Of a stretch of DNA of 64,000 bases, positions 54,940 to 63,913 are shown piece by piece. This DNA comes from Gammaproteobacteria bacterium (lineage in GTDB: Bacteria > Pseudomonadota > Gammaproteobacteria > Arenicellales > Poriferihabitantaceae): assembly GCA_028066695.1 (NCBI GenBank), contig JALCBG010000003.1, forward strand, positions 3,043 to 67,042, in the 5' to 3' direction. The notes under the pieces are model-generated. The model ran no database searches and was not told the DNA's origin. It saw only the letters and a list, made by a program, of their open reading frames with translations. Position 1 is the stretch's first letter; every line of letters begins with the position of its first letter. Made by a program: the position numbers and the translations under genes.

Positions 54940-57900
54940 TCATGCGTGCTGCGCGCCGAGTTTTGCACGCAATTCTTCGCGGCCGGCGCGGTAGCGGGCG
55001 ATGTTGGCCATTTTTACGCCGCCGAAACCCCTGACCATTTCGGGCAATGCGGCCAGCGCGGTGGCGGCCGCGTGGCGCTCGCGGCCGGCGCGCAAAATTC
55101 GCGCCAAATCCGCTTCGTATTCGCCTATCAGCGCGCGCTCCTCGCGGCGCTCGGCGCTCCGCCCGAACGGGTCAAAAATTCCGCCGCGCAAAAATTTCAG
55201 CCGGGCGAGCAGCGCGAACAGCCGCAGCGTCGCCGCCGGAAAACGCCATTTGCGCGGGCGTTTTTCCCCCGACTGCCTGGCCCACGGCGGAACCAGATGA
55301 AACTGCAGGCGGAACGGGCGCGCGAACTGTTTCTCCAGCGCTTTTGCGAAATCGCCGTTGGAATACAGCCGCGCGACTTCGTATTCGTCCTTGTAGGCGA
55401 GAAGTTTGAAGTAATTGCGCGCGACCGCCTCGGTCAGCGGCAATTCGCCCGCGCCGTTGATCGCGCCTTCGTGCGCGCGCACGCGCGCGACCCAGCCGGC
55501 ATAGCGCGCGGCGTAACGCTCGTTTTGATACGCGCGCAAATACCGCCGCCGCCGCGCGATGATTTCGTCCAGAGTCGGCGCGGCCTTTGGCGCGGCGATG
55601 CCGGCGCGGCGTTCCACGCTTTTCAAGTCGGCGGCCGCGCGCCGCCCCCAGGCGAATGCGCGGCGGTTAAATTCCACCGCGACCGCGTTCAGTTCTATCG
55701 CCCGCTCTATGGATTCCGCGCCGAGCGGAATCAGTCCGCGCTGCAGCGCGAAGCCGATCAAAAACAAATTTCCGCCGATGGAATCGCCGAGCAAATCGCG
55801 CGCGATGCGGGTCGCGTCGACGAAATCCGCGGCCGCGGTTTCTTCGCGCAGCGCGCCGCGCAACTGCGCGCCGGGAAAGCGGTAGTCGGGGTCGTGCAAA
55901 AAGTCGGCGGTCGGCGCCTCGTAACTGTTGACCACCGCATGGCTGCGCGCCGGGTCCAGCCGCGCCAGCGACTCCTGCGAGGCCGCGACCGCCAAGTCGC
56001 AGCCGAGCAGCAAATCGGCGCCGCCGTCGGAAATGCGCGGCGCGTGAATCCGCGCCTGCTCGCGCGCGATGCGAACATGGCTCACTACCGCGCCGAACTT
56101 TTGCGCGAGGCCGGTTTGGTTGAGTGTGGAGCAGCCCTTGCCTTCAAGGTGCGCGGCCAGCGCGAGCAGCGAGCCGGCGGTCAGCACGCCGGTGCCGCCG
56201 ATGCCGGTCAGCAAAATGTTCCACGGTTTCTCCGGGGAAAATTGCGGCGAACATTCCGGCGGCGGCAATTCGCCGGCCGGCATGCTTTCCTCATTTTTTC
56301 CGCGCGAATTCGGCGAGGCCAATTTCGCGCCGCGCACCGTGACAAAACTCGGGCACAGTCCGTCCAGGCAACTGAAGTCGTGGTTGCACGCGCTCTGGTC
56401 TATGCGCCGCTTGACGCCGAACTCGGTTTGCGTCGGCAAAACCGAAAGACAATTGGACGCCGCGCCGCAGTCGCCGCAGCCCTCGCAGACATCGGCGTTG
56501 ATGAAAACGCGCGTGTCGCTTTGCGCGAGCGTTCCGCGTTTTCGGCGGCGGCGTTTTTCGGCGGCGCAGGTTTGGTCGTAGATGATGACGCTCGCGCCTT
56601 TGACATGCCGAAATTCCTCCTGCAATTTGTCAAAGTCGCGGCGCGCATGCACCCGCACGCCATGCAGGCCGCGCAATTTGCTTTTTGCGGCGCGCGCATC
56701 CTCGGCGACCACCGCCAGCCGCGCCACGCCTTCGGCCTGCAGTTCGGCCGCCAATTCGCGCAGGCCGAGCGCGCCGTCCGGCGGCTGCCCGCCGGTCATG
56801 GCCACCGCGTCGTTCACCAGCAATTTGTAGGTGATGTTGACGCGCGCCGCGACCGCCGCGCGAATGGCCAGCAGGCCGCTGTGAAAATAGGTGCCGTCGC
56901 CGAGATTTTGGAAAACATGTTCGGTTTCAGTGAAGGGCGCGATGCCGAGCCACGACGCGCCCTCGCCGCCCATCTGCGTGAACACCTCGGTGTTGCGATG
57001 CATCCACCGCGCCATGTAATGACAGCCGATGCCGGCCATGCCGATGGCGCCGTCCGGCACGCGCGTGGAAGTGTTGTGCGGGCAGCCCGAGCAAAAATAC
57101 GGCATGCGCGCCGGCGCGGCATGCGCGCGGTGGCGTTTTTCCGCGGCGTCCAGATATTCCAGTTTGCCGCGAATGCCGGCGTCGTCGTGGAAGCGCAAAA
57201 TTCGCCGGCCGATGGCGCGCGCGACCGCGGCCGGCGCCAACTCGCCGAGATTGCTGATGAGGCCGTGGCCGGGTCCGCGCCCGCATTCGTCAAATTCGCC
57301 GACCACCCGCGGGCGTTTCGCCACCGGCCAGTTGTAGAGTTGCGCGGTGATTTGGTTTTCAATGACCGCGCGTTTTTCCTCCACCACCAAAATCTCGCGC
57401 ACGCCCTGCGCGAACGCGTGCGTCGCCACCGGCTCCAGCGGCCAACTCATGCCGGCTTTGTAGACACGCACGCCGAGCGCGTTCAGGCGCGCCTCGTTCA
57501 GGCCGAGGGTGTCAAACGCCTCCAGCACATCCAGATGCGATTTGCCGGTGGTCACGATGCCGAGTTGCGGCGAGTCGCTGTCGTGGGTGATGATGTTCAG
57601 GCGGTTGGCGCGGGCGAACGCGAGCGCGGCATAAACGCGGTGCTGATGCAGCAATTCCTCCTGCTCCAGCGGCGCGGCCGGCCACTGCGCGTTCAGCCCG
57701 CCCGGCGGCTCTTCAAAATCCTCCGGCAATTTAATGGAAACGCGCGCCGCGTCCAAGTCGGCCGAGACCGCCGAATCCATGCTCTCGGTGATCGCCTTCA
57801 GGCCGACCCAGCAGCCGCAGTACCGCGACAGCGCCCAGCCGTATAAACCGAAGTCCAGCACTTCCTGCACGCCGGCCGGATTCAGCACCGGCACCGCCGC

Positions 57901-58398
57901 GCCGATGAACATGTGCTCGCTCTGATGCGGCACGGTGGAAGACTTGCACGCGTGGTCGTCTCCGGCGATCGCGAGCACGCCGCCGTGGCGCGCGACGCCG
58001 AACGCGTTGGCGTGCTTAACCACATCCATGCTGCGGTCCAGCCCCGGCCCCTTGCCGTACCACATCGCGAAAACGCCGTCGTATTTCGCGCGCGGAAACA
58101 AATGCGCCTGCTGCGTTCCCCATACCGCGGTCGCCGCAAGGTCTTCGTTGACGCCGGGCTGAAAGCGGATTTGGTGGCGTTCCAAATGCGCGGACGCGCG
58201 CCACAGCGACTGGTCAAGCGTGCCGAGCGGCGAGCCGCGGTAACCGCTGATGAAACCGGCGGTGTTGAGTCCGGCTTCGGCGTCGCGCCGCCGCTGCAGC
58301 ATCGGCAGGCGCACCAGCGCCTCAATGCCGGTCAGATAGGCGCGCCGGACATCAAACGCGTATTTGTCCTCCAAACTGATTTGCCGGGGGGGTTGCAT
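54940..58398 (-). CDS. Indolepyruvate ferredoxin oxidoreductase, fused alpha-beta form
   Basis: This 1152-residue enzyme oxidatively decarboxylates aryl pyruvates from aromatic amino acids to acyl-CoA, passing electrons to ferredoxin. The N-terminal half is the IorA-like part (NTAGFISGYRGSPLG near 45). The TPP site lies at GDGTYFHSGL with LLVNDAVAMTGGQ. Next come cysteine clusters for Fe-S centres (CEGCGDCGAASNC, then CNHDFSCLDGLC). The IorB-like gamma part begins at ILLTGIGGTGVLTAG. A C-terminal extension of several hundred residues completes the long fused type found in aerobic proteobacteria. It lies downstream of an unexplained GC-rich noncoding stretch. Confidence 0.93.
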   Translation of the reverse strand: MQPPRQISLEDKYAFDVRRAYLTGIEALVRLPMLQRRRDAEAGLNTAGFISGYRGSPLGTLDQSLWRASAHLERHQIRFQPGVNEDLAATAVWGTQQAHLFPRAKYDGVFAMWYGKGPGLDRSMDVVKHANAFGVARHGGVLAIAGDDHACKSSTVPHQSEHMFIGAAVPVLNPAGVQEVLDFGLYGWALSRYCGCWVGLKAITESMDSAVSADLDAARVSIKLPEDFEEPPGGLNAQWPAAPLEQEELLHQHRVYAALAFARANRLNIITHDSDSPQLGIVTTGKSHLDVLEAFDTLGLNEARLNALGVRVYKAGMSWPLEPVATHAFAQGVREILVVEEKRAVIENQITAQLYNWPVAKRPRVVGEFDECGRGPGHGLISNLGELAPAAVARAIGRRILRFHDDAGIRGKLEYLDAAEKRHRAHAAPARMPYFCSGCPHNTSTRVPDGAIGMAGIGCHYMARWMHRNTEVFTQMGGEGASWLGIAPFTETEHVFQNLGDGTYFHSGLLAIRAAVAARVNITYKLLVNDAVAMTGGQPPDGALGLRELAAELQAEGVARLAVVAEDARAAKSKLRGLHGVRVHARRDFDKLQEEFRHVKGASVIIYDQTCAAEKRRRRKRGTLAQSDTRVFINADVCEGCGDCGAASNCLSVLPTQTEFGVKRRIDQSACNHDFSCLDGLCPSFVTVRGAKLASPNSRGKNEESMPAGELPPPECSPQFSPEKPWNILLTGIGGTGVLTAGSLLALAAHLEGKGCSTLNQTGLAQKFGAVVSHVRIAREQARIHAPRISDGGADLLLGCDLAVAASQESLARLDPARSHAVVNSYEAPTADFLHDPDYRFPGAQLRGALREETAAADFVDATRIARDLLGDSIGGNLFLIGFALQRGLIPLGAESIERAIELNAVAVEFNRRAFAWGRRAAADLKSVERRAGIAAPKAAPTLDEIIARRRRYLRAYQNERYAARYAGWVARVRAHEGAINGAGELPLTEAVARNYFKLLAYKDEYEVARLYSNGDFAKALEKQFARPFRLQFHLVPPWARQSGEKRPRKWRFPAATLRLFALLARLKFLRGGIFDPFGRSAERREERALIGEYEADLARILRAGRERHAAATALAALPEMVRGFGGVKMANIARYRAGREELRAKLGAQHA

Positions 58399-58817
58399 TT
58401 TCAGTCATGGGTTTTCAATGTTTGTGATTGGACAATGTAGCGCATATTTCCGCATGCGGAATATTTTTTTCGCGGCGTTTCGCGCGGTTTTTCGCCGATT
58501 TTTTCGGCAATTGCAAAAAAGTCCGCAAAAAGTGCGTGAAATGTGCGGTATCCCACACCCCCGTAAAAATTCCCCGCCGATACTCCCTCGCGTCCGGGAC
58601 GCCCGCCTCCGAAGGAGACGGTACCGCCCTGAGACGATTTCGCGGGGACTCTCCTCCAAAGTTCCCACGGCCGCCGCCCCATACTGTTCTTACGGCGGGA
58701 CAGGAAGGGCAAATGCGGCCGCCAAATCGTCCTGGGTCGGGTGATCCGGATTTCGCCTAGTCCGGGCTAGGAGGGCCCGGGCTACTTTGCGCCGCTCATG
58801 TTTTGTTCATGTGTTTT
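58399..58817 (-). other. Long noncoding region with strong inverted repeats, possible structured RNA or leader
   Basis: This 419-base gap between fetB and the indolepyruvate oxidoreductase has no credible gene. Bases 58560-58790 are GC-rich with many inverted repeats. The best stems on the minus strand are GTCTCC/GGAGGC around TTC, GCGT/ACGC, and near 58760-58785 a ten-pair stem with one mismatch (TAGCCCGGGC with GCCCGGACTA). The part next to the coding start is AT-richer, with the palindrome TCCGCATGCGGA and A-tracts. A minus-strand TACATT at 58434-58439 is a possible -10. It matches none of RNase P, tmRNA, SRP RNA or the riboswitches I know. Confidence 0.5.
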
Positions 58818-59537
58818 TCATATGTTGTTCATGTCTTGGCGCGCAAAATATTTCCGGCTGAAACACAAAAACAAAATCACCGACAACCCGGCCGCGCCGA
58901 ACAGCATGCACATCACCATGATCTGGTAGCGCGCGGCGATCAGCGGCGAAACGCCGGAGAGGATTTGCCCGGTCATCATGCCCGGCAGCGCGACCAGCCC
59001 GACCGCGAACAGCGAATTGACCAGCGGAATCAGCGCGGTGCGAAGCGCGCCGGCGCGCGCGTTTTCGTAATCGGAAACCGCCAACTCCGCCTGCAGCCGG
59101 TCGGCGGCCAGACTGACGCCGTTCATGCTGTTGGAAAAAATCATGCCGGCGAGCGGAATGAAAAAGTTCGCGCGATACCACGGCTCCAGATCCAGCACCC
59201 ATTGCGTGACCAGAATCAGCACGCCGCCGCCGCCGAGCAAAATGGAAAGCATGGTCACCGCGTAGAGTTGGCGGCGGTGTTGCGCGACCGTGCGCAGCGC
59301 GATCCATGTGGAGATGAGCACCATTCCCGCGGTCAAAAGCAAAACCACCCATGCGAACTCCACCGCGAAAATCCACACGAGCGCGTAACCGACCAGCATC
59401 AACTGCACCAGCATTCGAAAAAACGCGTAGAACACCGAGCCGGTGCGCAGCGACCACCAGTAAAAAACGCAGACCACCATCAGCGGCGGAATGAACGCCA
59501 GCGCCAGGCGCGGCAGCGGAATGATTTCCACCGGCAT
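58818..59537 (-). CDS. fetB: Iron export ABC transporter permease FetB (UPF0014)
   Basis: FetB is the membrane part of an iron exporter that protects E. coli from oxidative stress. The 239-residue protein has about six helices and the family motif GMIFSNSMNGVSLAADRL near residue 125. It also has the LVALPGMMTGQILSG stretch. The ATG at 59537 overlaps the upstream kinase stop (TAATG). The ATPase partner FetA, normally adjacent, is absent from this window. Confidence 0.88.
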   Translation of the reverse strand: MPVEIIPLPRLALAFIPPLMVVCVFYWWSLRTGSVFYAFFRMLVQLMLVGYALVWIFAVEFAWVVLLLTAGMVLISTWIALRTVAQHRRQLYAVTMLSILLGGGGVLILVTQWVLDLEPWYRANFFIPLAGMIFSNSMNGVSLAADRLQAELAVSDYENARAGALRTALIPLVNSLFAVGLVALPGMMTGQILSGVSPLIAARYQIMVMCMLFGAAGLSVILFLCFSRKYFARQDMNNI

Positions 59538-60607
59538 TATCGCGCCGCGCAATGGCGCAGCAAGTTTTCGCGAGTCGCGGCGAAATCGGCGTGCGCGACT
59601 TCGCCGAGATGCGCGGCGAGCCATTCGCGCAGCGGCGCCAGCGGCGGCTTGTGCAGGTGCCGCCGCAGCAAGCGCAGCACGCGCGGCAGGTGGCGCAGAT
59701 ACGCGTCCTTGCCGTCGCGCAACCACAGCCGCGTAAAAATGCCGGCGATTTTGCAGTGCCGCTGCGCCGCCCAGACGATGTAATGGCGGTGAAAGTCGCG
59801 GCGCGCGTTTTCCGATTCGCCCTCGCCGCCCGGACTTTGCGCGAAATACAAGTTCATCATTTCATCGGCCAACTCCGGCGCGATGTCGCGGCGCGCGTCT
59901 TCCAATAGCGAGGCGAGGTCGTAGGCCGGCGAACCGAGGAGCGCGTCCTGGTAATCCAGCAACGCGCATTTTTCGCCGGCGAGAATTAAATTGTCAATGT
60001 GAAAATCGCGCAGCACCAGAGTCGGCGCGAGCGGCGGAAGCGCGCCGAGCATCTCCCGCCAAATTTGCCGGAACGATTCGGCCGCGTCTTTTGGAAATGG
60101 TTTTTGCATGCGCGCCGGCAAATACCAGTCGGTAAAAAGCCGCGACTCGTCCCAGGCGGCCTCGGCGTCGTATGCCGGCAAATTTATTTCCTCGGCGCGC
60201 GCGCGGCCGCGAATGTCGGTGAGCGCGCCGACCGCGAGGCGGTAGAGCGCGGTTTCGCCGGGGGCGTTTTCATGATCATCATTAAACAGCCGCGAAAAAG
60301 TCCGCTCGCCGAGGTCTTCCAGAAAAAGAAACCCGTTTTTAATGTCGGCCGCATACACCTCCGGCACGCGCGCGCCGATGCGCTGCAGATGGCCGGTGAC
60401 CGCGACAAAAGCGCCGGCATTTTCATTCTCGCCCGGCGACGCGTCCATCAAAAGCGCGCGCTCATCGTTGCGGCGCAGACAAAAATACCGCCGCGCCGAC
60501 GCGTCCTGGCGCAATTCGCCGACTTCGCGCCAGCCGCGGCAATGTTCGGCGAGAAAAGCGCGGCGCAATTCATCGCGCGCGCCGCCGCCGCTTTGCGGCG
60601 GTATCAA
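59537..60607 (-). CDS. amgK: AmgK-like sugar kinase (aminoglycoside phosphotransferase fold)
   Basis: This 356-residue kinase has the APH fold. The catalytic loop is LVLRDFHIDNLIL, with the metal-binding DYQDALLGSPAYDLASLLED following. The N-terminal SARRYFCLRR and FLFLEDLGERTF resemble AmgK, which phosphorylates N-acetylmuramic acid or N-acetylglucosamine in peptidoglycan recycling. The TTG start at 60607 overlaps the map stop (TTGA). The usual partner murU is not adjacent, so the substrate remains inferred. Confidence 0.72.
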   Translation of the reverse strand: MIPPQSGGGARDELRRAFLAEHCRGWREVGELRQDASARRYFCLRRNDERALLMDASPGENENAGAFVAVTGHLQRIGARVPEVYAADIKNGFLFLEDLGERTFSRLFNDDHENAPGETALYRLAVGALTDIRGRARAEEINLPAYDAEAAWDESRLFTDWYLPARMQKPFPKDAAESFRQIWREMLGALPPLAPTLVLRDFHIDNLILAGEKCALLDYQDALLGSPAYDLASLLEDARRDIAPELADEMMNLYFAQSPGGEGESENARRDFHRHYIVWAAQRHCKIAGIFTRLWLRDGKDAYLRHLPRVLRLLRRHLHKPPLAPLREWLAAHLGEVAHADFAATRENLLRHCAAR

Positions 60608-61374
60608 GTCGCGTCCGCTTGGTCGGAGCGCGTCAAAATCTCGTGCCCGTCTTCGGTGACCAAGATGGTGTGCTCCCATTGCGCCGACAAACTGTGATCG
60701 CGCGTGACCACGGTCCACTCGTCGGCGAGCAGCCGCGTCTCGCGCTTGCCGGCGTTCAGCATCGGCTCTATGGTGAAAGTCATGCCGGGCTCCAGCGCGA
60801 GCCCGGTGCCGGGCGTGCCGTAATGCAGCACCTGCGGCTCCTCGTGAAAACCGCGCCCGATTCCATGCCCGCAATATTCGCGCACCACCGAAAAACCGCT
60901 GCTCTCGGCGTGGCGCTGGATGACATGCCCGATGTCGCCGAGCCGCGCGCCCGGCTTCACCTGCTCAATGCCGAGCAACATGCACTCGCGGCTGATTTGG
61001 CACAGGCGGCGCGCGCGCACCGACGGTTTTCCGGCGAAAAACATGCGGCTGGTGTCGCCGTGAAAGCCGTCCTTGATGACGGTGATGTCTATATTAATGA
61101 TGTCGCCGTCCTTCAGTTTGCGCTCCGACGGAATGCCGTGGCAGACGACATGGTTGACCGAGGTGCAAATGGACTTGGGAAAGCCGCGGTAATTCAGCGG
61201 CGCCGGAACCGCGTCCTGCGCCTCCACGATGTGCGCGTGGCAGATGCCGTTGAGTTCGTCGGTGGTGACGCCGGGCGCGACATGCGCGCCGATCATGTCC
61301 AGCACCTCGGCGGCGAGCCGCCCGGCGACGCGCATTTTCGCCGCCTCTTCTTCGGTTTTTCGCGATACGCCCAT
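60604..61374 (-). CDS. map: Methionine aminopeptidase type I
   Basis: Map removes the N-terminal methionine of new proteins. The 256-residue protein has the dinuclear metal ligands in [19 protein letters not shown] (two Asp), [12 protein letters not shown] (His), FTIEPML (Glu) and the final [13 protein letters not shown] (Glu). The ATG at 61374 has a good GAGGAA ribosome site. It is divergent from rpsB, the standard arrangement. Confidence 0.97.
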   Translation of the reverse strand: MGVSRKTEEEAAKMRVAGRLAAEVLDMIGAHVAPGVTTDELNGICHAHIVEAQDAVPAPLNYRGFPKSICTSVNHVVCHGIPSERKLKDGDIINIDITVIKDGFHGDTSRMFFAGKPSVRARRLCQISRECMLLGIEQVKPGARLGDIGHVIQRHAESSGFSVVREYCGHGIGRGFHEEPQVLHYGTPGTGLALEPGMTFTIEPMLNAGKRETRLLADEWTVVTRDHSLSAQWEHTILVTEDGHEILTRSDQADAT

Positions 61375-61407
61375 TTCCTCCCCCCGCGCATATTCCCAAA
61401 AAAAAGT

Positions 61408-61436
61408 TTGTTCTGCAAGCGTTTTTTGGGTAGAAT
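61408..61436 (+). promoter_or_regulatory. Sigma-70 promoter of rpsB-tsf
   Basis: TTGTTC (61408-61413) and TAGAAT (61431-61436) are separated by exactly 17 bases. Transcription would start near 61443, leaving a leader of about 158 bases before rpsB. Confidence 0.7.
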
Positions 61437-61442
61437 GCGCGC

Positions 61443-61600
61443 GCCGAATGCGGCGGCGCGCCCGGTTTACCGGATTCGCCGCCGCCGGCAAAATCCGCAC
61501 ACGGCGAGTATGCCGGCCCGGGTGCCGCGAAACCGGAGTTTCCGGGCGCGGTCGGCCGGCAGTAACCGTGGAGGCCCAACCCTTAACCAAGCGAGAAAAC
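61443..61600 (+). promoter_or_regulatory. Structured 5' leader of rpsB
   Basis: The leader between the promoter and the rpsB ATG is GC-rich with several inverted repeats (for example GGCGGCGCG near 61450 with CGCCGCC near 61478, and CCGGCC near 61523 with GGCCGG near 61554). In E. coli the rpsB leader binds S2 for autoregulation. A similar role is likely but not shown. No strong Shine-Dalgarno precedes the ATG. Confidence 0.45.
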
Positions 61601-62818
61601 ATGACTGACATCACCATGCGCCAGTTGCTGCAGGCCGGCGCGCACTTCGGCCACCAGACGCGTTACTGGTCGCCGAAAATGGCGCCGTATATTTTCGGCG
61701 AGCGCAACAAGATCCACATCATCAACCTGGAAAAGACCCTGCCGATGCTGCGCGAGGCGCTGGACTACCTCGCCGGCGTCGCCGCGCAAAGGGGGAAAAT
61801 CCTTTTCGTCGGCACCAAGCGGCAGGCCGGAAAGCAACTGCGCGAGCACGCGCTGCGCTGCGACTCGCCGTATGTCGACCGCCGCTGGCTCGGCGGCATG
61901 CTGACCAACTACAAAACCGTCCGCAAATCCATAGACCGGCTGAAGGTTTTGGAAAAGCGCATTGAGTCCGGCGAGACCGCGGCGCTTTCCAAAAAAGAAG
62001 CGCTCAGTCTCGGGCGCGAGCGCGCCAAACTGGACCGCACCCTGTCCGGCATCAAGGACATGGACGGCCTGCCGGACGCGCTGTTCGTGATTGATGTGGA
62101 GCAGGAATACATCGCCGTCGCCGAAGCGAAAAAACTGGGCATTCCGGTGGTCGCGGTGGTCGACACCAACAGCGCGCCCGATGGCATTGAACACATCATC
62201 CCCGGCAACGACGATTCGGCGCGCGCGATTTCGCTGTATCTGAAAGCGGCCGCCGACCGCATCATCGCCGCGCGCGAAGCGGCGGCGCTGGCTGCCGAGG
62301 ACGAATACATTGAAGTGGACGAGTCCGGCGGCGCGGTCGTGCAAAGCGCGCCGCGCGTCGCGGTGAAACCGTCGCGCACCGTCGCGCCCACTCCGCCGCC
62401 CGCGCCCGCGCCGGTGAAAACCGAAGCGCCCGCAAAAATCGCCGCGGAAACTCCGCCGGCCCCGGTGGGAACCCCGGCAATTCCGGCAACTCCGCCGGCC
62501 CCGGCAATTGCGGAGCCGGCTCCGCCGACGCCGGCCGCGGCCCCGGCAATTTCCGAGGAGAAATCGGAAATCGCGCCGAAAACGGCCGAAGCCGAGCCGC
62601 CGAAAAAAGTCGTGCGCAAAAAACCGGCGAAAAAGAAAATCGTGATCAAAAAGACCGCCGAGAAAAAAACCGCCGCAAAAAAGGTCGCGAAGAAAAAAAC
62701 CGCAACGAAAAAACCCGCGGCAAAAAAAGCCGCGGCAAAAAAGACCGCGAAAAAACCCGCCGCGAAAAAGGCCGCGAAGAAAACCGCGGCGAAAAAATCC
62801 GCGGCCAAATCCAAATGA
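61601..62818 (+). CDS. rpsB: 30S ribosomal protein S2 with long Pro/Ala and Lys/Ala C-terminal extension
   Basis: S2 is essential for the small subunit. The core (residues 1-230) starts [19 protein letters not shown] and has [36 protein letters not shown] and [16 protein letters not shown]2 is usually about 240 residues; this one has 405. The extra part is a Pro/Ala-rich linker (about 255-330) followed by a histone H1-like tail of KKTAAKK and KKPAAKK repeats. The tail resembles that on L21 in this window and should bind nucleic acid or be exposed on the ribosome surface. The frame upstream of 61601 is not part of the gene. Confidence 0.96.
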   Translation: MTDITMRQLLQAGAHFGHQTRYWSPKMAPYIFGERNKIHIINLEKTLPMLREALDYLAGVAAQRGKILFVGTKRQAGKQLREHALRCDSPYVDRRWLGGMLTNYKTVRKSIDRLKVLEKRIESGETAALSKKEALSLGRERAKLDRTLSGIKDMDGLPDALFVIDVEQEYIAVAEAKKLGIPVVAVVDTNSAPDGIEHIIPGNDDSARAISLYLKAAADRIIAAREAAALAAEDEYIEVDESGGAVVQSAPRVAVKPSRTVAPTPPPAPAPVKTEAPAKIAAETPPAPVGTPAIPATPPAPAIAEPAPPTPAAAPAISEEKSEIAPKTAEAEPPKKVVRKKPAKKKIVIKKTAEKKTAAKKVAKKKTATKKPAAKKAAAKKTAKKPAAKKAAKKTAAKKSAAKSK

Positions 62819-62831
62819 CCGGGAGATCGCC

Positions 62832-63707
62832 ATGACCGCATCCGCATCGCAAATCAAAGAACTCCGCGCGCGCACCGGCGCCGGCATGATGGACTGCAAG
62901 CGCGCCCTCGCCGAAAGCGGCGGCGACATTGACGCGGCCATAGAAACCCTGCGCAAAAAAGGCATCGCCGCGGCCGCGCAAAAAGCCGGGCGCATCGCCG
63001 CCGAAGGCGCGGTCGCATGCTGCGCCGATGAAAACGGCGCGGCGCTGGTGGAAATCAACTGCGAAACCGATTTCGTCGCCAAGGACGAATCGTTCCGCGC
63101 ATTCGCCGACGCGGCCGCGGCCGCGGTGCTCGCGCATGCGCCGGCTGACCTCGCCGCCGCCGCGAAACTTCCGCTCGCAAGCGGCGGCGCGCTGGAAGAG
63201 GCGCGCAGCGAACTGGTCGCGCGCATCGGCGAGAACATCAGTCTGCGCCGCTTTGTCGTGCTGCGCGCCGAAGGCGCCGCGCTGCACACCTATCTGCACG
63301 GCGCGCGCATCGGCGTGCTGGTGCGCATGCGCGGCGGCGACGAGCGGCTCGGCCGCGATGTCGCCATGCACATCGCCGCGAGCCGCCCGCTTTGCATCAG
63401 CGCGGACGACATGCCGCCCGACACGCTTTCCAAAGAGGAGGCGATCTACGCCGCGCAGGCCGCCGACAGCGGCAAGCCGGCCGAAATCGCGAAAAAAATG
63501 GTCGCCGGCCGCGTGCAGAAATTCCTCAAGGAAAACACCCTGCTCGGCCAGCCTTTCGTAAAAGACCCGGAGCAAAGCGTCTCGCACCTGCTGTCCGCGG
63601 CCTCGGCGAAAGTGGAGGCGATGACGCGTTTTGAAGTCGGCGAGGGCCTGGAAAAACGCGAAGAAAACTTCGCCGCCGAAGTCGCCGCGGCGGCGAAAGG
63701 GGGCTGA
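62832..63707 (+). CDS. tsf: Elongation factor Ts
   Basis: EF-Ts releases GDP from EF-Tu. The 291-residue protein has the N-terminal UBA-like domain (IKELRARTGAGMMDCKRAL), the CETDFVAKDESFRAFA motif near residue 77, and a C-terminal coiled-coil region. It follows rpsB by 13 bases with a GGGAG ribosome site. pyrH, commonly next, does not start within about 190 bases; a hairpin and a new promoter follow instead. Confidence 0.97.
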   Translation: MTASASQIKELRARTGAGMMDCKRALAESGGDIDAAIETLRKKGIAAAAQKAGRIAAEGAVACCADENGAALVEINCETDFVAKDESFRAFADAAAAAVLAHAPADLAAAAKLPLASGGALEEARSELVARIGENISLRRFVVLRAEGAALHTYLHGARIGVLVRMRGGDERLGRDVAMHIAASRPLCISADDMPPDTLSKEEAIYAAQAADSGKPAEIAKKMVAGRVQKFLKENTLLGQPFVKDPEQSVSHLLSAASAKVEAMTRFEVGEGLEKREENFAAEVAAAAKGG

Positions 63708-63833
63708 CGCGGCGCGCGGGGCGAAAATGCCGCAGGACATTTCTGCAAAAGGGGGGTGGGAAATACCACAAAACAGCCGAAAAAATATCGTGAAAAAAAA
63801 TCCAAAAAAAACCCCTTTACCCCCTTGACATCC

Positions 63834-63862
63834 CCCCTCGCCCTCCCTAGACTCGCAATCCA
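63834..63862 (+). promoter_or_regulatory. Consensus-like sigma-70 promoter downstream of tsf
   Basis: TTGACA (63834-63839), a 17-base C-rich spacer and TAGACT (63857-63862) make the best promoter of the window. It drives whatever gene lies beyond the right edge. The start site would fall at about 63869, inside the hairpin below. Confidence 0.7.
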
Positions 63863-63866
63863 GCCC

Positions 63867-63913
63867 CCCGCGGGCATTCGCCGGTAGCGGCGCCCCGCGG
63901 GTTTCCTTTTTTT
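63867..63913 (+). terminator. Hairpin with T-tract (terminator or attenuator)
   Basis: The two CCCGCGGG palindromes flank an inner GCCGGTAGCGGC stem and pair as a strong hairpin, followed by TTTCCTTTTTTT. It can end the rpsB-tsf transcript. Because it begins four bases after the -10 of a promoter, it may instead act as an attenuator on the new transcript. Confidence 0.55.

Noticed and set aside
54895-57846. Plus-strand open frame of 983 codons opposite the indolepyruvate oxidoreductase
   Set aside because: It is an Arg/Ala-rich shadow with no family features; the opposite frame has cofactor and Fe-S motifs throughout.
58401-58712. Short minus-strand frames in the gap before the indolepyruvate oxidoreductase
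   Set aside because: Two different frames are open over the same bases on each strand, as expected of GC-rich noncoding DNA. The products are basic and lack hydrophobic or catalytic patterns.
58540-58800. RNase P RNA, tmRNA, SRP RNA or a known riboswitch
   Set aside because: A GGAGGAGAGTCC stretch recalls the RNase P P4 strand, but the matching ACAGAA element and other conserved parts are absent. There is no tRNA-like end for tmRNA and no GGAAGGAAGCAG loop for SRP RNA. No TPP, glycine, cobalamin or SAM core was found.
62560-62818. Direct repeats of about 12-15 bases, considered as CRISPR or minisatellite
   Set aside because: The repeats encode KKTAAKK units in frame in the rpsB tail. There are no spacers of constant length and no cas genes. 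The same applies to bases 1-200 in rplU.
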